Positions 45,901-55,300 of a DNA stretch of 64,000 bases are shown here, piece by piece; within the stretch, counting starts at the first letter, position 1; every line of letters begins with the position of its first letter. The position numbers were made by a program, and so were the translations under genes. Below the pieces are notes generated by a model. The model ran no database searches, had not been told where the DNA came from, and was given only the letters and a program-made list of their open reading frames with translations. The stretch comes from Catenovulum sediminis (GTDB taxonomy: Bacteria > Pseudomonadota > Gammaproteobacteria > Enterobacterales > Alteromonadaceae), in contig NZ_CP041661.1 in the NCBI RefSeq assembly GCF_007289895.1, positions 434,001 to 498,000 of the forward strand, in the 5' to 3' direction.

Positions 45901-47529
45901 ATCGCCGTCACGATCAGTATCGGCATTATCACCGATACCATCTTGGTCTAAATCGGCTTGCTCATTGACGTTATAAATAAAAGCATCATTGGCGTTAACG
46001 ACACCATCACCGTCTATATCATTATCTCGATTATCGCCAATGCCGTCGCCATCAGTATCTAACCATTCTGAACCATCAAGAGGAAATGCATCGTCCGTAT
46101 CAGTTATGCCGTCGCCGTCTTTATCTGTATCAAGTTGATCGGGTATGCCATCTTGGTCGCTGTCTTTTTGGTATTGCGGGTTATAAATAAAAGCATCTTG
46201 GTTATTGTCGACGCCGTCACCATCAATATCAGGGTCAATTTGGTCGGCTATCCCGTCTTGGTCGGTATCAGCCCAAAACCTGGATTCTGATGCAAACGCA
46301 TCTAGGTCATTGCGAATTCCGTCGCCATCTCTATCATCGTCTTGGTTATCTGCAATCCCGTCTTGATCTGAATCTTTATAGGCTAACGCGTCAGCAGGAA
46401 AACTGTCCAAGGCATTGTCTACGCCGTCACCGTCTATATCGTTATCTAGTTGATCAGCGATACCGTCTTTATCAAGATCCGACCAAACGCTAGGGTTGTT
46501 AGGGAAAGCATCTTTGGCGTTAGCAACGCCGTCACCGTCGATGTCAACATCAATACTGTCGGGAATACTATCGCCATCTGTATCTTTTTTATAATTGGCT
46601 TGGTAAGGGAAAACGTCGGCTTGATTCAGTACACCATCATTATCTATATCCTCATCAAGATAGTCGGCAATCCCATCTTGGTCAGTATCAATTGCAGCTT
46701 TGTTATCATTAACAAAGGTATCTTGTTGGTTGTCGATACCATCACCATCAATATCGGGATCAGTATTGTCACCTATGCCATCTTGGTCTGTGTCTTTTTG
46801 CTCGGCGGCGTTAAATGGCATAGCATCCAATTGATTAACCACTCCGTCACCATCAATATCTTCATCTGCATTATCGCCAATACCATCATTGTCCAAATCT
46901 GACCATTCACTCGGATTTAACGGAAAATCATCAATTGCGTTGTGATAACCGTCGTTATCACTATCTAACGTACTTACATCGCGTATAGAGCTAACTAGGG
47001 ACGAATCTAAAAACTGAGACTGAGTTTGGCTATCTACTGAGGCACTTACAATTGGTGTAAGCTTTTTTGGGTTAAATAAAATAATTTGGATGTGAAAACG
47101 TTGCCCTTTGCTTTGGCTTGCCGGTAAGTTAACAGACAATGCTTGTTCTGATCTTAGCTCAAAACTATCGCGATTGATTCTAATTTTCCCTGATAAATTG
47201 GAATTTATAACTAGGTTAGTTGATTGCTCAAACGCTTGAAAATAGCCTCTAATCACTAACAACTCGTCTTGAGTGGCCAACGAGGATAATTGGGGGATAT
47301 TTTGGCGGTTGTCAGGCAGCGTTTTTAATTGAAGCGGCAACGACAATTGTTGCTCGGCAGCAGTTAAATTATAGCCACGAATACTCCAGCCTGGAACTTC
47401 TGAGGTAACCGCTTGGTTGGCGTGCAAAGCGTCAGTACTGCAAACCAAGAGTAATCCAGCAAGGCTAGCCTTAAATATCCGCGCAACACAGTGGCGTTGT
47501 TGAATCGTCCTTTTTAACATGAGGTACAT
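36910..47529 (-). CDS. Giant exported TSP3-repeat protein (3,539 aa)
   Basis: The protein starts with a signal peptide (ASLAGLLLVCSTDALHA, about 24-40; MLKRT at codon 4 is an equally good start). After a 150-residue beta domain come about 60 units of 35 residues (about 190-2290) of the thrombospondin type 3 kind, DxDGDGxxNxxDAFP, which bind calcium. The C-terminal 1,250 residues hold a fibronectin-III/Ig-like series, an SbsA-like segment and a carboxypeptidase-regulatory-like domain (DGVYGFGYTNNN). A likely role is a stiff, calcium-dependent extracellular rod that presents or anchors the toxin encoded 6 bases downstream. The ribosome site for that toxin (AGGAGA) is inside the end of this gene, so the two are translated together. 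Confidence 0.85.
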   Translation of the reverse strand: MYLMLKRTIQQRHCVARIFKASLAGLLLVCSTDALHANQAVTSEVPGWSIRGYNLTAAEQQLSLPLQLKTLPDNRQNIPQLSSLATQDELLVIRGYFQAFEQSTNLVINSNLSGKIRINRDSFELRSEQALSVNLPASQSKGQRFHIQIILFNPKKLTPIVSASVDSQTQSQFLDSSLVSSIRDVSTLDSDNDGYHNAIDDFPLNPSEWSDLDNDGIGDNADEDIDGDGVVNQLDAMPFNAAEQKDTDQDGIGDNTDPDIDGDGIDNQQDTFVNDNKAAIDTDQDGIADYLDEDIDNDGVLNQADVFPYQANYKKDTDGDSIPDSIDVDIDGDGVANAKDAFPNNPSVWSDLDKDGIADQLDNDIDGDGVDNALDSFPADALAYKDSDQDGIADNQDDDRDGDGIRNDLDAFASESRFWADTDQDGIADQIDPDIDGDGVDNNQDAFIYNPQYQKDSDQDGIPDQLDTDKDGDGITDTDDAFPLDGSEWLDTDGDGIGDNRDNDIDGDGVVNANDAFIYNVNEQADLDQDGIGDNADTDRDGDSIANQQDVFPANRSEWQDWDQDGIGSQSDNDWDNDGISNDQDKFPYDASESQDLDQDGVGDNSDLDIDGDGIANGQDAFPLNVNEHTDWDSDGIGAKADEDWDNDGVVNSLDRFKFNSSEFSDFDGDGLGDNTDPDIDNDGIINSQDAFPNNALAWSDIDGDGQPDQTDEDRDGDGVDNAADAFPNDPQESADMDGDGIGDNADRDRDGDGFTALYDKFPNDVLEWADLDFDGIGDNSDPDRDGDGYPNAQDAYPNNPNKHEHEIGPDQDNDGLADNVDPDIDGDHIINELDAWPFDASKGLDTDGDGKPDNKDNDIDGDNKRNRKDKFPNLASEWADSDRDGLGDNLDPDRDGDGIANTLDAFPDDKREWQDFDNDGQGDNRDKDDDNDGINDRRDKFPYNAQLQNDTDGDGIDDSQDPDIDNDGVPNEFDAFPNNRAEWSDFDGDRLGDNSDKDWDNDGVANHLDAFPFNSRERADIDGDGLGDYADDDKDGDSFPDYRDPFPNDGSEWIDSDWDGIGNNSDLDIDGDGVENSLDAFPYNPQESQDLDGDHIGDNRDYDRDGDTYANWQDAFPNDPSEWLDIDRDGIGDNTDPDRDNDGIPNNQDEVPNGIWFKWKKKREHPDLDGDGIPDWWDWDRDGDGIGNWADAFPTDNTRHRDTDSDGIADQDDPDIDGDGILNSLDYFPENNKWHKDTDGDGIADARDWDIDGDQIENYSDEFPLNPAEVRDNDKDGIGDHFDWDLDNDNVINDIDAFDFDPNETTDTDKDGIGDNADQDLDGDLMPDNWDAFPSNGLAYLDSDNDGIDNKLDSDRDGDGVLNQDDAMPDNPNENADFDGDGIGDNTDQDIDNDNRLNTLDAFQFDKNEWTDTDGDGVGDNADSDLDGDGVINQQDKFPTSALEWNDLDGDGVGDNSDLDIDGDGTPNDKDDLPLDSRDFSDIDNDGIGDSQDPDKDGDGIPNEDDLLPAGLGKDLDNDGIPDDTDHDRDGDGVINVNDAFPDDSADYLDTDKDGIGDKTDADKDGDGVNNIEDPFPAVALWFTDSDQDGIDDSRDSDIDGDFVKNEQDAFPNDASEWRDFDSDQIGDLTDADIDGDNIPNESDAFVYNPLEWADSDFDGIGDNQDTDWDNDGVANTIDAFASNANEWLDTDGDGIGDNSDPDIDGDGVPNTNDKFRFNAEYALDLDGDNIPDALDTDKDGDQVLDILDAFPTDPLAKFDLDLDGNPDINDTDIDGDGVANNLDAFPTNAKATVDTDSDGVADKDDLDKDNDGYVDSLDSFVLDPTEWRDTDGDGIGDNSDPDIDNDGVDNANDAFVTNSAASKDLDKDGVSDALDTDIDGDGIANALDSFAENADYWRDTDQDGIADQNDPDIDNDGVANEQDLYPTNAADWLDSDGDGIADSVDIDRDGDGINNSLDAFADDATEWLDTDADLIGDNSDDDIDGDGVLNAQDSFPTNPNESSDFDADGLGNAIDQDDDGDKWLDYLDALPLNALEWLDTDQDGHGNNYDPDIDNDGVANALDAFPTNPLESKDSDNDGEGDNTDIERDGDSVLNTLDAFPDLAIEWTDIDSDGLGDNQDTDRDNDGILNTDDAFAWDSRYQADLDGDLIPDVIDSDRDGDQFANESDVFPDDASEWADLDNDGIGNNSDPDRDGDQIANESDVFPDDPSEWTDLDSDGIGDNSDTDRDGDQVANDADAFPNDGSEWADLDGDGIGDNSDPDRDGDQVANESDAFPNDASEWVDLDGDGIGDNSDTDRDGDQIANEQDVYPNDASRHTLEGIASLSAVQQHNLVELNWPNFAEQHVGVTSIANQFIVQRADWKADNSNADYQTLTTLDISEQTYTDSSIENGKAYKYRLLTIANGWQSPTQGLAEQFISYNDIQIAQPQVVQEFDSIDIAWQASSNLGDIADEYVIWRQLGQDTGWQQVATLSTNNQAQGQWQDLAPVADTLHQYRVQARLNHFNPITNTAVTNDGSYSAVRQHIQPKLIQAELLQAANVNVWGAAPNYIRYIAVDSRRNIQIVGQVANAIADIELSLESSLGQSANLIAVNDEQFELELPVTNSNEIWTMTVTSVSASQKQRATIQLNVVEDPVRPTLQLNGNQTTTEQSTITLSGQVSDNLGISQVRLINLNNNSRYAAHLNSPTDTNQQEPLNFSGQVLLDWGNNAIAVEVTDIVGNVHSQQLTVDRLNVSLPVLTLSTPVANSQVAQAELTVSGTVQTDLAPEQFTVSFAGQQASLQRLSERLYQFSFLAVTLAEGENQISVTSESVAGNDQVSTKVTFVPPIVAEPPQIHIVSPQPNSQLNNSNFLLAGNIISTIPPVLTIDGAVVDLQQVAANKYEFKFGASFTPSNNQQSWQLHASHAVGQSSQNVTYSQDSLAPKLLVDNALHAPPLVNTLFDNPYTISGTVVEANQPRLLLNGSAITLTPGAQGNEWQFTMDVQLTDSAPSDINLVALDGAGNRAELSWIAQSSLRANIDIITPQAQQNFVAQASDSQLPLRVAAELTANHADIQHLQLLVNNAAGDNAFSQQQVWQDGLINLEVDCPTQTGDYTLWLQALDSSGQILAQQSVQYQVTNEQDISLAVVLHNPQVAATKVTYNQPVQLTFNKVIDPQQLTISVKQTLNGKAWVTQDASGTSPLMSQGASLQTVNKNQQAVTGQIALSPDGKLVSYYPNTPFDYGAKVFVEVNYDGQEVLRYTYSIQPLPTFIDGAIVDVQRNPLVNYRVAISDAFANEQAELPYRTATNGDGVYGFGYTNNNNDDEPLASGDYLLQVSPDIDGSLVSVQHFVSITSNQRNALSQITVPTLNNPIANLLVSGNSQHSLAQGDLVLELSQAQLSYQGQEQMTVIAYGLDLMQSNMKMAQRLAPLYLYGVQPQGIQVQGQVGIDMQAPWLNGSTDYLPKDGQFVLVFGRATGTNNLTVVGVAEVNGSRLVSQQLESLTTLDFIGFGLLTAQQQEFALQYQQQEISLAQLISAVSSDASTQLSQTQTNGLAGE
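40600..46960 (-). repeat. About 60 tandem 105-bp coding repeats (TSP3 units)
   Basis: The repeat period is 105 bp (35 codons) and runs over about 6.3 kb of the 3,539-aa gene. Most units are diverged at DNA level, but the last four or five in reading direction (about 40600-41090) are nearly identical, indicating recent duplication or gene conversion there. Two units are lengthened by a few basic residues (KHEHE near 45110; WKKKREH near 44035-44060). The number of units is an eye count. Confidence 0.85.
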
Positions 47530-47564
47530 TATTTCCTGATTTTATTCCAGTGTTGCATATTTTG

Positions 47565-47594
47565 GGTACTAGAGATAAACACTCGTCTAGTACC
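47565..47594. promoter_or_regulatory. Perfect inverted repeat between lipoprotein and TSP3 genes
   Basis: GGTACTAGA (47565-47573) and TCTAGTACC (47586-47594) form a perfect 9-bp inverted repeat with a 12-base spacer in the only sizeable gap (130 bp) of the gene series. It lies about 40-70 bases before the TSP3 gene. There is no T-run after it in the direction of transcription. It could be an operator or an RNA stem controlling the downstream genes. Confidence 0.5.
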
Positions 47595-47659
47595 TTGTTT
47601 AATCTAAATTACTCACAATGGCGTGACAATTCCAATCGAGCATTTTTCTTGAAACAAAA

Positions 47660-48511
47660 TTAGCTGTCTACAGCATTAATTTTTATTTCAGCTTGCGCGC
47701 GTAGCTTTTCTCCATGGGCTTTAATTGCCTGCTTCCAAGCTTGTTGAGATAAACGTTTTTGAATATCTCGTTGCACTTGATCCAAAGGTTTGGCTGGCTG
47801 TATATAGGCTTTAGTCACTGCAATCCTATACATAGCCTGACCGTCGATTTGCAGATCACTGATTTCACCAGCAGCAATACCTGCTAGCAAATGCTGAAAC
47901 TGCGCTTGCAGATTGTCTTGGTCATTGGTGCCTTCGCTAACGACTGCAGCTAACCCTTCAATATTTGTATTAACCAAATCATCAATAGAATCTAGAGCCG
48001 ATAATCTAGCAGCAATAGCTTGAGCGTGTGGATGTTGAGTAACGTTTTCCACCCTTATTCTGCGCCAAAACTTAATCTCTTTTTGGCCAAATTCTTGCTG
48101 GTGCTTCTGGTAGTAATCTTTTACTTGTTGCTTAGTAACAGGCTGCGCTTCAACATGCTGGCGAATATAGCGCTCTACCAATTTTTTTTGCTTGTAAGCT
48201 GCGACTTCTTTGTCTAATTGCGACATTTCGTCAGCATCCATCTGTTGGCTTTGAATATCAGCCATCAGATGTGACAAAATCATGGAATCTAACACACGTT
48301 TTTGTACACGCTGATCAACAAAAATATCTGGTACATTACTCAACGTGCGTTCTAATTCAAAATCCAACTGGCTTTGCAATATTGGCTTACCGTTGATTTC
48401 AGCTATAGCTGGGTCTACCTGTTTGTCTTCAACCTTTTGTTTTTGGCAGGACAAAATCAAAACACAGGCTAAACAGGTAGCTAATAATCTGGAGACAGTG
48501 GGGCAAGACAT
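47660..48511 (-). CDS. Lipoprotein, degenerate parvulin-like chaperone
   Basis: This 283-aa protein has a lipoprotein signal with LILSC (Cys22). It follows the SurA/PpiC plan: an N-terminal helical chaperone part starting IAEINGKPILQSQLDFELER (about 36-55), a long helix with VKDYYQKHQQEFGQKEIKF, and a C-terminal region in the place of a parvulin domain (about 145-250). The parvulin motifs (HIL, GGxLGW, FGYH) seen in the neighbouring protein are missing, so it probably lacks isomerase activity and acts as a chaperone. Its ATG overlaps the stop of the gene before it (48511), so the two are translationally coupled. Confidence 0.75.
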   Translation of the reverse strand: MSCPTVSRLLATCLACVLILSCQKQKVEDKQVDPAIAEINGKPILQSQLDFELERTLSNVPDIFVDQRVQKRVLDSMILSHLMADIQSQQMDADEMSQLDKEVAAYKQKKLVERYIRQHVEAQPVTKQQVKDYYQKHQQEFGQKEIKFWRRIRVENVTQHPHAQAIAARLSALDSIDDLVNTNIEGLAAVVSEGTNDQDNLQAQFQHLLAGIAAGEISDLQIDGQAMYRIAVTKAYIQPAKPLDQVQRDIQKRLSQQAWKQAIKAHGEKLRAQAEIKINAVDS

Positions 48512-49332
48512 TAGCTATTTTCCGTTAACTTAACATCTACACTTTGTTTTAAGCGACTTAATTCTGCTTCTTTAGCCATCTGTCGCAACTTGCGGCGAAT
48601 ATCTCCTCGGACCTGTTCGAATGGCTTTTGCACGACACTTGGTGCAGCATCAAGTTTAATTATGTGGTAACCAAAACTGGTGATAAAAGGGTCTGATACT
48701 TCGCCTTCTTGCAGTACTGTAAAAGCTTGATGGGCAAAGTTGGGCGCTATGGCTTGGTCACTGATCCAGCCTAATGAACCACCTTTTTTCGCTGACACTC
48801 TATCTTCCGAATATTCATTAACCAAAGCAGCAAAGTCAGCACCATTTTTGGCCTTTGCATGAGCTTCTTGAATCAATTTAAGTTTTTGTGAACGCTCTTC
48901 TTCACTTATTTGTGAGTTAGTGCGGATCAAAATATGTGAAACCTTAGCTTTTCTAGTGGCGAACTCTTGCTGATTTTGCGCATAGTAATTGCGAACAGCT
49001 TGATCACTTACTTGCTGAGTTAGGTAACTATCCAAGTAATGAGAAACAACCAGATTACGCTTTACATCAGAAATCTCGGCATCAATCTGGCGGATATCGA
49101 CTTTATTGCTGGCTTCTATTGCTTGTACTAAGGCCTTGCGTTCCGCGAAAATTTGCAAATGCTTAGCTTTATCTTGTGGCGACAGGTTGCGTAATTTTTT
49201 TAAATGTAGATACGCATCAAATTCCTGCTGAGTAATGGGGGTTTTACCCACATGTGCGATAATGTTATCTGTTTTTGTGCACGACGCTAACACCATAGTA
49301 CACGCTAGCAGTATAATTCCTTTAATTTTCAT
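48511..49332 (-). CDS. PpiC-type peptidyl-prolyl isomerase lipoprotein
   Basis: This 273-aa protein has a lipoprotein signal with LASC (Cys18), an N-terminal SurA/EpsD-like helical domain (IAHVGKTPITQQEFDAYL, about 24-41) and an intact parvulin domain (about 128-232): KVSHILIRT, DFAALVNEYSED, KKGGSLGWI and ITSFGYHIIKL. It would assist folding of secreted proteins in the periplasm. Position between the genes for a protein of over 4,858 aa and one of 3,539 aa suggests it serves those giant proteins, like PpiD/EpsD-type factors tied to a single export pathway. An AGAGGA ribosome site precedes the ATG. Confidence 0.88.
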   Translation of the reverse strand: MKIKGIILLACTMVLASCTKTDNIIAHVGKTPITQQEFDAYLHLKKLRNLSPQDKAKHLQIFAERKALVQAIEASNKVDIRQIDAEISDVKRNLVVSHYLDSYLTQQVSDQAVRNYYAQNQQEFATRKAKVSHILIRTNSQISEEERSQKLKLIQEAHAKAKNGADFAALVNEYSEDRVSAKKGGSLGWISDQAIAPNFAHQAFTVLQEGEVSDPFITSFGYHIIKLDAAPSVVQKPFEQVRGDIRRKLRQMAKEAELSRLKQSVDVKLTENS

Positions 49333-49390
49333 TATTTTCCTCTGAACTTTCTATTTGTTCCATTACTTTTAATGTATTGATTCAGCGCTG

Positions 49391-52300
49391 TTAAGGTGCA
49401 GCCGCAGGTAATTCAGTTACCCGACATGCTGGGTTCAACGCCTGTAAAGCAGTGATTAGTTCCACTGATTCATCCGAAACTATTAGGTGGCTACCATTGC
49501 TACAGGATACTGAGTTTTTAACCTCTACTATGTTTTCACCAAAGTGAACAAAGCCAGCAGCCCGAATAACTAAATCATCTAATTCAACATAACCTTGTAA
49601 AGTTTTACCCTGATATATAGATAAATCTTGGTTAGTTTCAATTAGAATAGAATCTTGCCTGTTTGAATGAATTTGATAGACACTGTTATCTACATCAGTA
49701 TTATCCAAAGCCACAAATCGACCTGATAAATCACGATTTGGGTCTTGATCGCTAGCATACCATAGAACTTGCGTATTGAAACCACAGTCATTTATACCTA
49801 ACGACCATAAATTAGTAGATAATTGTTCTATGCATTTTATTTGGTGCTTTCCTGGGCTTCTTATATACGTTATTGACGGAGTATCACCATCCTCGCCTTC
49901 AACAATTAGCGATTGATTACCACTAATTGGATTATAAGCTAGAATGGTGCCATATGTGGCGAAAAGTGAACCGTTGCTTAATATTATCGGATCAAAATTA
50001 GCGTTAATTTTTATGCGGCCACTAGAATACAAACCTAAATCAGCTTCACCGGAATCAACTTCATCGAATTCAACTTCACCGAATTCAACTTCACCGAATT
50101 CGCTAGACCCATCGACATCAATCCAAGCAGATCCGCCCATACTCAAATCGTTAGCACTTATATTTATTGACCCTCCTGTACCAGGGCCATAATAACCCTC
50201 CCAATCTGAGCCCGCATAAATATCACCCTGCAACGAAACAACTCCAGCAGAAATATTTACCACACCGCCTCCGCTCCATCCTTCGCCCATAGTATTAGGG
50301 TTTAAATAGCTTCCATATGTACACTCATTGATTTGTGCTTCAGAGCTACCATAAGGTGCGGAAGCGTGACATATGTTATGGGGCTGGTCAGTTCTCGTAC
50401 TAACGACCAAAGAGGCGCCCTGAGTGATTGTGAACGCACCTACAACATTGACATCTAACTCGTTAACAGCATAAACCTCACCATTAATAGTTAAATTATT
50501 AGCTACATTTAATGAATCAGATAAAGATAGTTCCGAATCATCTCTAAGTACAACATCTGTCGCAACATGAATGGAGCTTGCCGTTAATGTGCTGTTACCT
50601 GTGTCAAGTAAACCTGTGTTTACAACATTGTCGCCAAAGTCAACATTAGCACTTTTTAGAATTAGGCTATCATATGATAGTACACCCACCATACTGTTCC
50701 CTTCGTATTGGAGAATATCATCTGTTGTTTCAATGACCAGACTATTCGCATCGTTGTCCAAAATTTCGTAGCTCGATTGCATATTATCAATTTTAATTGA
50801 GTAACCTCTTAAATCTTTATAGCCATTGCCGAAATCAGAATTAGATAGCCAAGGCTGGTTACCATAGCTTCCACAATCGTTAACACTCAAACGCCATTTA
50901 TTGAGTTCTAAAGATGTAACACACTTGATTGGATGTTTACCTGGCTCAACTAAAGCCACATGTCCGTGTGAAACATAGAGTTGACCATTCAACTTGGATG
51001 GTTCCTCAATATATACGGTAACGGCGCTATTTATGTGATCAGAATTTAGCCCATCAACCTCACCTAGTAGCGCAAGCCTTCCTCCACGACTCCAGCTACC
51101 GATAACGAAATCACTATTTTCTCCCAAGGTTATTGAAGGCGAGTTTATATTGATAGACCCGCTTGAAACATCGTTACTATCGCCTTCACCTTCTGTTCGC
51201 ATTACCCCATTATGCGTAACTGTATTGGCATTAATGCTTATAACACCACCACCATAATAATCTGTTCTATTGGTAGTTACATCGATAGAACCCGGTGTAT
51301 TTGCTAGTCGATAATCACCATATGTACAACTTGGCTCACCGCCATCATCATAACTTGCATGACAAGCATCGATTCTTCTGTACGTCGAAACACCGCTCAT
51401 ATCAATTGTCGAGTCTTCACTAATGAAAACATCGCCGTTAACATTCAGATTAAGATAGGGGCTTTGTGGTATAACTTCGATAAGTTGGTTCTGGGTTTCA
51501 TCGAAATAGCGAGCTGGTTTAATACCAGTAATTTTACCACCATTGACTAACTGAAGATCACCTGAAACTGAAATTGAACCTAGAATGTCCAACCTAAGCG
51601 TCGAATTATTTTCCACCGCCAAGTTACCTGTTACCTCTAATGATTCAGCTTTCAACGTTACATTAGAAGAACCGTCTAGCGTCAAGCTGCCGTTAATCAC
51701 GATGCTTTTTGCATTAATGGTTCGCCAATCTTCCATAAAGCTTTGATCGCTAAGAATAAGTGGCCCAGTAATCTCAAAATCTATTTGAGCATCGTTGAGC
51801 TTATCAAACAATGTTTGACCACTTAAGGCAGCCCTTATGGCTGACCTACCGTCGTAATATGAACCAAAATCTGAAGCGCTAACATCTTCAACTATCAGTT
51901 TATCTGTACCAAAATCGACAGCAGCACCGCCAACCACTGACAAGGCTCTCAGTGGGATCACACCTTGGTACTGCCCAGAAATAGCCGTTAAATCTTCACT
52001 GCTGGCAACGGTAAAGCTAAAGTTATCATTAGCAACAATTTCTAACTCAGCTTGATTATCTTCAGCTATATCAACAAAACGCCCAAGCAAACTTTGCATA
52101 GGGTTTAACTCTGAGTCATGCCAAAGCGTATTTGGTTGGTTAAAAGCAATGTGATAGTCGACTTGTGGCAAAGCACAGTCGTCAATATCCGACACAACCA
52201 CAGTATACTGACCCGCTGGTAGGTAAACTTCAGAAAAATTTTCCGTCGTATCATGTCCACAATGCCTATGAGTCATGGTGGTATTTTCATATTCAGGAGT

Positions 52301-55300
52301 TAAGCCAGTGATATCTGTGATCACACCTGAATAAATCGCAACCTTAGGTGTTGCTCCTCCCAGCGGTACAGAATTGATACTAATATTAGTCGCGTCATTA
52401 GCCAACTCTATGGTTTGATAATGCAACTGCCCAGCAATTGAACTACCTGTCACTGTAGGCCAACTCTCGGCACAATAGCCTTCAGGAGTGATTTGATACA
52501 GACCTTGACCTAACGCCCTAACACAGCCAATTTGCCCATCACCAACATTGCGTATAGAGGTTGAGTACCGCTTGGCTGAGCCAATATAACTCACCTCAGT
52601 AACACCGCCATTTATAATTAAATGACCTTTGTCCTCTTCCGATGTTTGTAAGAACAATGTGCCGACACCAGCGCCATTCCAATTACCATTACGATAAGTT
52701 TGATATTCCCCGAGGAAAGTATTGATGGAAGCTTGAATTGCAATTCGTCCCGCACCAACACCATCTGAGCCTGAAACATTAATAATACCTTGGTAGCTGC
52801 CTGCAAAACTGTCAGCTTCAATAACAACACTGCCGCCAACGTAACTCGCATCGCCTTGATTAGCGGCATTGATAACACCGTTCAATATAACTTGATTAGC
52901 GATTAGTTTCAGGTAACCGCCATCGCCATGCCCTTGCGCTGGATAAGCTGGTTTACGGAAATAACCGAATTGGCAATCAATGTTTGCGTCCTCATTTTGG
53001 TTATTAGCATCAGTTATTTCACTTGCTTGACCTGCGTGACAGTTCTCACCCGGTGAAAAATCAAACTGATGACTAATGGCTTTTATCTCACCATCAATAA
53101 CAACATTACCAGCAACATTTAATACCAAACCCGGTACACCACCAGCTAGGCTTAACTTGGCTTCGGAAGCGATGTTGATATCACCGAGAACTTGAATTCC
53201 GCCATGAGATTCAATTCGAAGAAATGAACCGCTATCAAGCGTTAAATCGCCTTGAATAACCAATGGCTGTTCTGAATATAGATAAGTCCAAGAACCCGAC
53301 CCTAGTGTTAAATCACCAGAGAAACTGACTTTATTTTGCGCGATTAAATTAACATTGGCATTGTTTTGTACACTTAAGTCGGCCAAATCAATATTGTTGC
53401 TCGCATTAAACTGATAACCTTTATTTTCTGCGGCTAAGCTGCCTACCGATAAAGTTATATCTTCAGCACTAAAGCGATAACTGTCTTCACCCGCTATGTC
53501 AGGTAAACTGTCTAAATTAATTTGTGGTTGATATATACCAGCATCGCTCGCTGCTAATTTCTCAATTGCGTCAACAGAGGTTTCTTTCACTTTTACTAGG
53601 CTGTTGTTAGCCAGATTCAATGTACTGTTTTCAGTCAATAATAGGTAGTCATCACCAAAATCCAATTCAACATTTGCCGCCAAATTAAGGCTACTAAATT
53701 GATAAACACCAATAACAGGTTGTTGATCAATAGCAGTTAAATCAATTTCGGTGTCTAACGTAACTCTATATTGGTTATTGCCTAACGCCTCTACCTCTGA
53801 TATACGCGCAAGGCTATTGGCAACATTGTTTAAATCAAAAGCAATTTGGTGTTGAGCAAACACACTAGGTGAAACCGACCAATCTGCATTAACCTCTATT
53901 TGCCATCGTTGACCACCTAGATACACTACGTTGTTAGCGACAAGCTGACCAAAGCTTGGTAGCTTAATAGTATTCACCTGACAACCTTGAGATTGGCTAC
54001 AGCTCATGGCTGTCTGTGGATTACCAAAATAAGCTTCTATTCCTGATTCTGAATTGCTATTAAGCTTAATTAAGCTTGATACAGCAGCACTGTCATTGAT
54101 GGCTTGGTTAAGTTGGTAGCCAGTAATGTTCGTGTTTGCGGAATTGATAATCACCTTGCCAGGTAAACCTACTTTTGCGTTCGTTTTATTGGCTGTACCG
54201 GCACGAGCATCAATTAAGGCAAAAATGTCAACTTGCTGAAGGTTTAAGACCAAACTACCGGCACTTGGTGATTGTTTCACTGCGTAATCGTGAGACTGGC
54301 CGCTTAAATTAATATCTTGATTAACTAACGCTCGGTTAGCCGTGATGGTTGCTTGACCAGCACCAAGCATATTGTCAGGCGCAACTATAGGCAACAAGCC
54401 TTGAACTAAATTGCCGTAACCAGAATTCAAATCAGAACCAAAATCCGAGCCAATAATAGCACCTGCGCCAGCCTCATTAGCTTGCGTTAAGCCAAACACC
54501 GACTGAGTAAACTCATCTGCTTGCGGTAAGTAACCACGCGCAACCAAGCTCAAATGACCATCCGCTAATTCAGGACCGGCGATAGTAATATCACCTGTTA
54601 CGTTAAGGTTCAAAGCATACGGGACGTTGCCCTGAACCTCAGTTCTGGGCAAGGTGAAAGTAGCTTGGTTTTGTAAAGCTAAATTACCATTAACGTTAAT
54701 CCTATTTGCCGCTAAGCCCCAAGATAAAATATCATTGAGTAACAAGTCACCATCAAAATTAATCTGACTTGCAACGATTTCAACAGGCGGAATGTCGATC
54801 ACTCTGACTTCATCTGTTTCGCTGTCAACTTCTTTAGGACGAAGGTATTCACGCCCGATAAAGTTAAGTTCCTGCTCCACTTTAATTCGGCCACCATGGG
54901 TCAAGACGCGTAAAGCCAGTGCTTCAGAAACATTAGCGACTTGAATTCTAGACTTATAATCTAAACTACCATTTTGTGAGCTATGTAGTTGACTACCAAC
55001 AACATCTAACACTTGCAGTTTGTCTTGACCGAAATGCCAATAACTATGGCCAAGCTCGATTTGAGTAAAGCGATGAATACCACGAATACTGACGATGTCT
55101 GTGATATTGATAGAAGCAGGGATATTAGTTATCAGCTGCGACTCAGTATTGTGTTGGACGGCGACTACCTCTGTACTAGTACCAGTATTTAACTCTACTT
55201 CTACTCCCGTTAGAGATAACACGTCACCTAAGCTGTTTAACCAAGGTGTTCCACTTACGTCAATAACTAAGCTGCTTTCATCTACTGTTGTATCATCAAC

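Noticed and set aside
40865-46902. Plus-strand open frames rich in Ser, Pro and Leu opposite the TSP3 gene
   Set aside because: They are the complement of GAT/GGT-rich Asp-Gly repeats, which contain few stops on the other strand. They have no consistent starts and are shadows.
40600-46960. Regular 105-bp repetition as a CRISPR or satellite array
   Set aside because: The period is an exact multiple of three, the frame is open throughout, and the units encode a known calcium-binding repeat.
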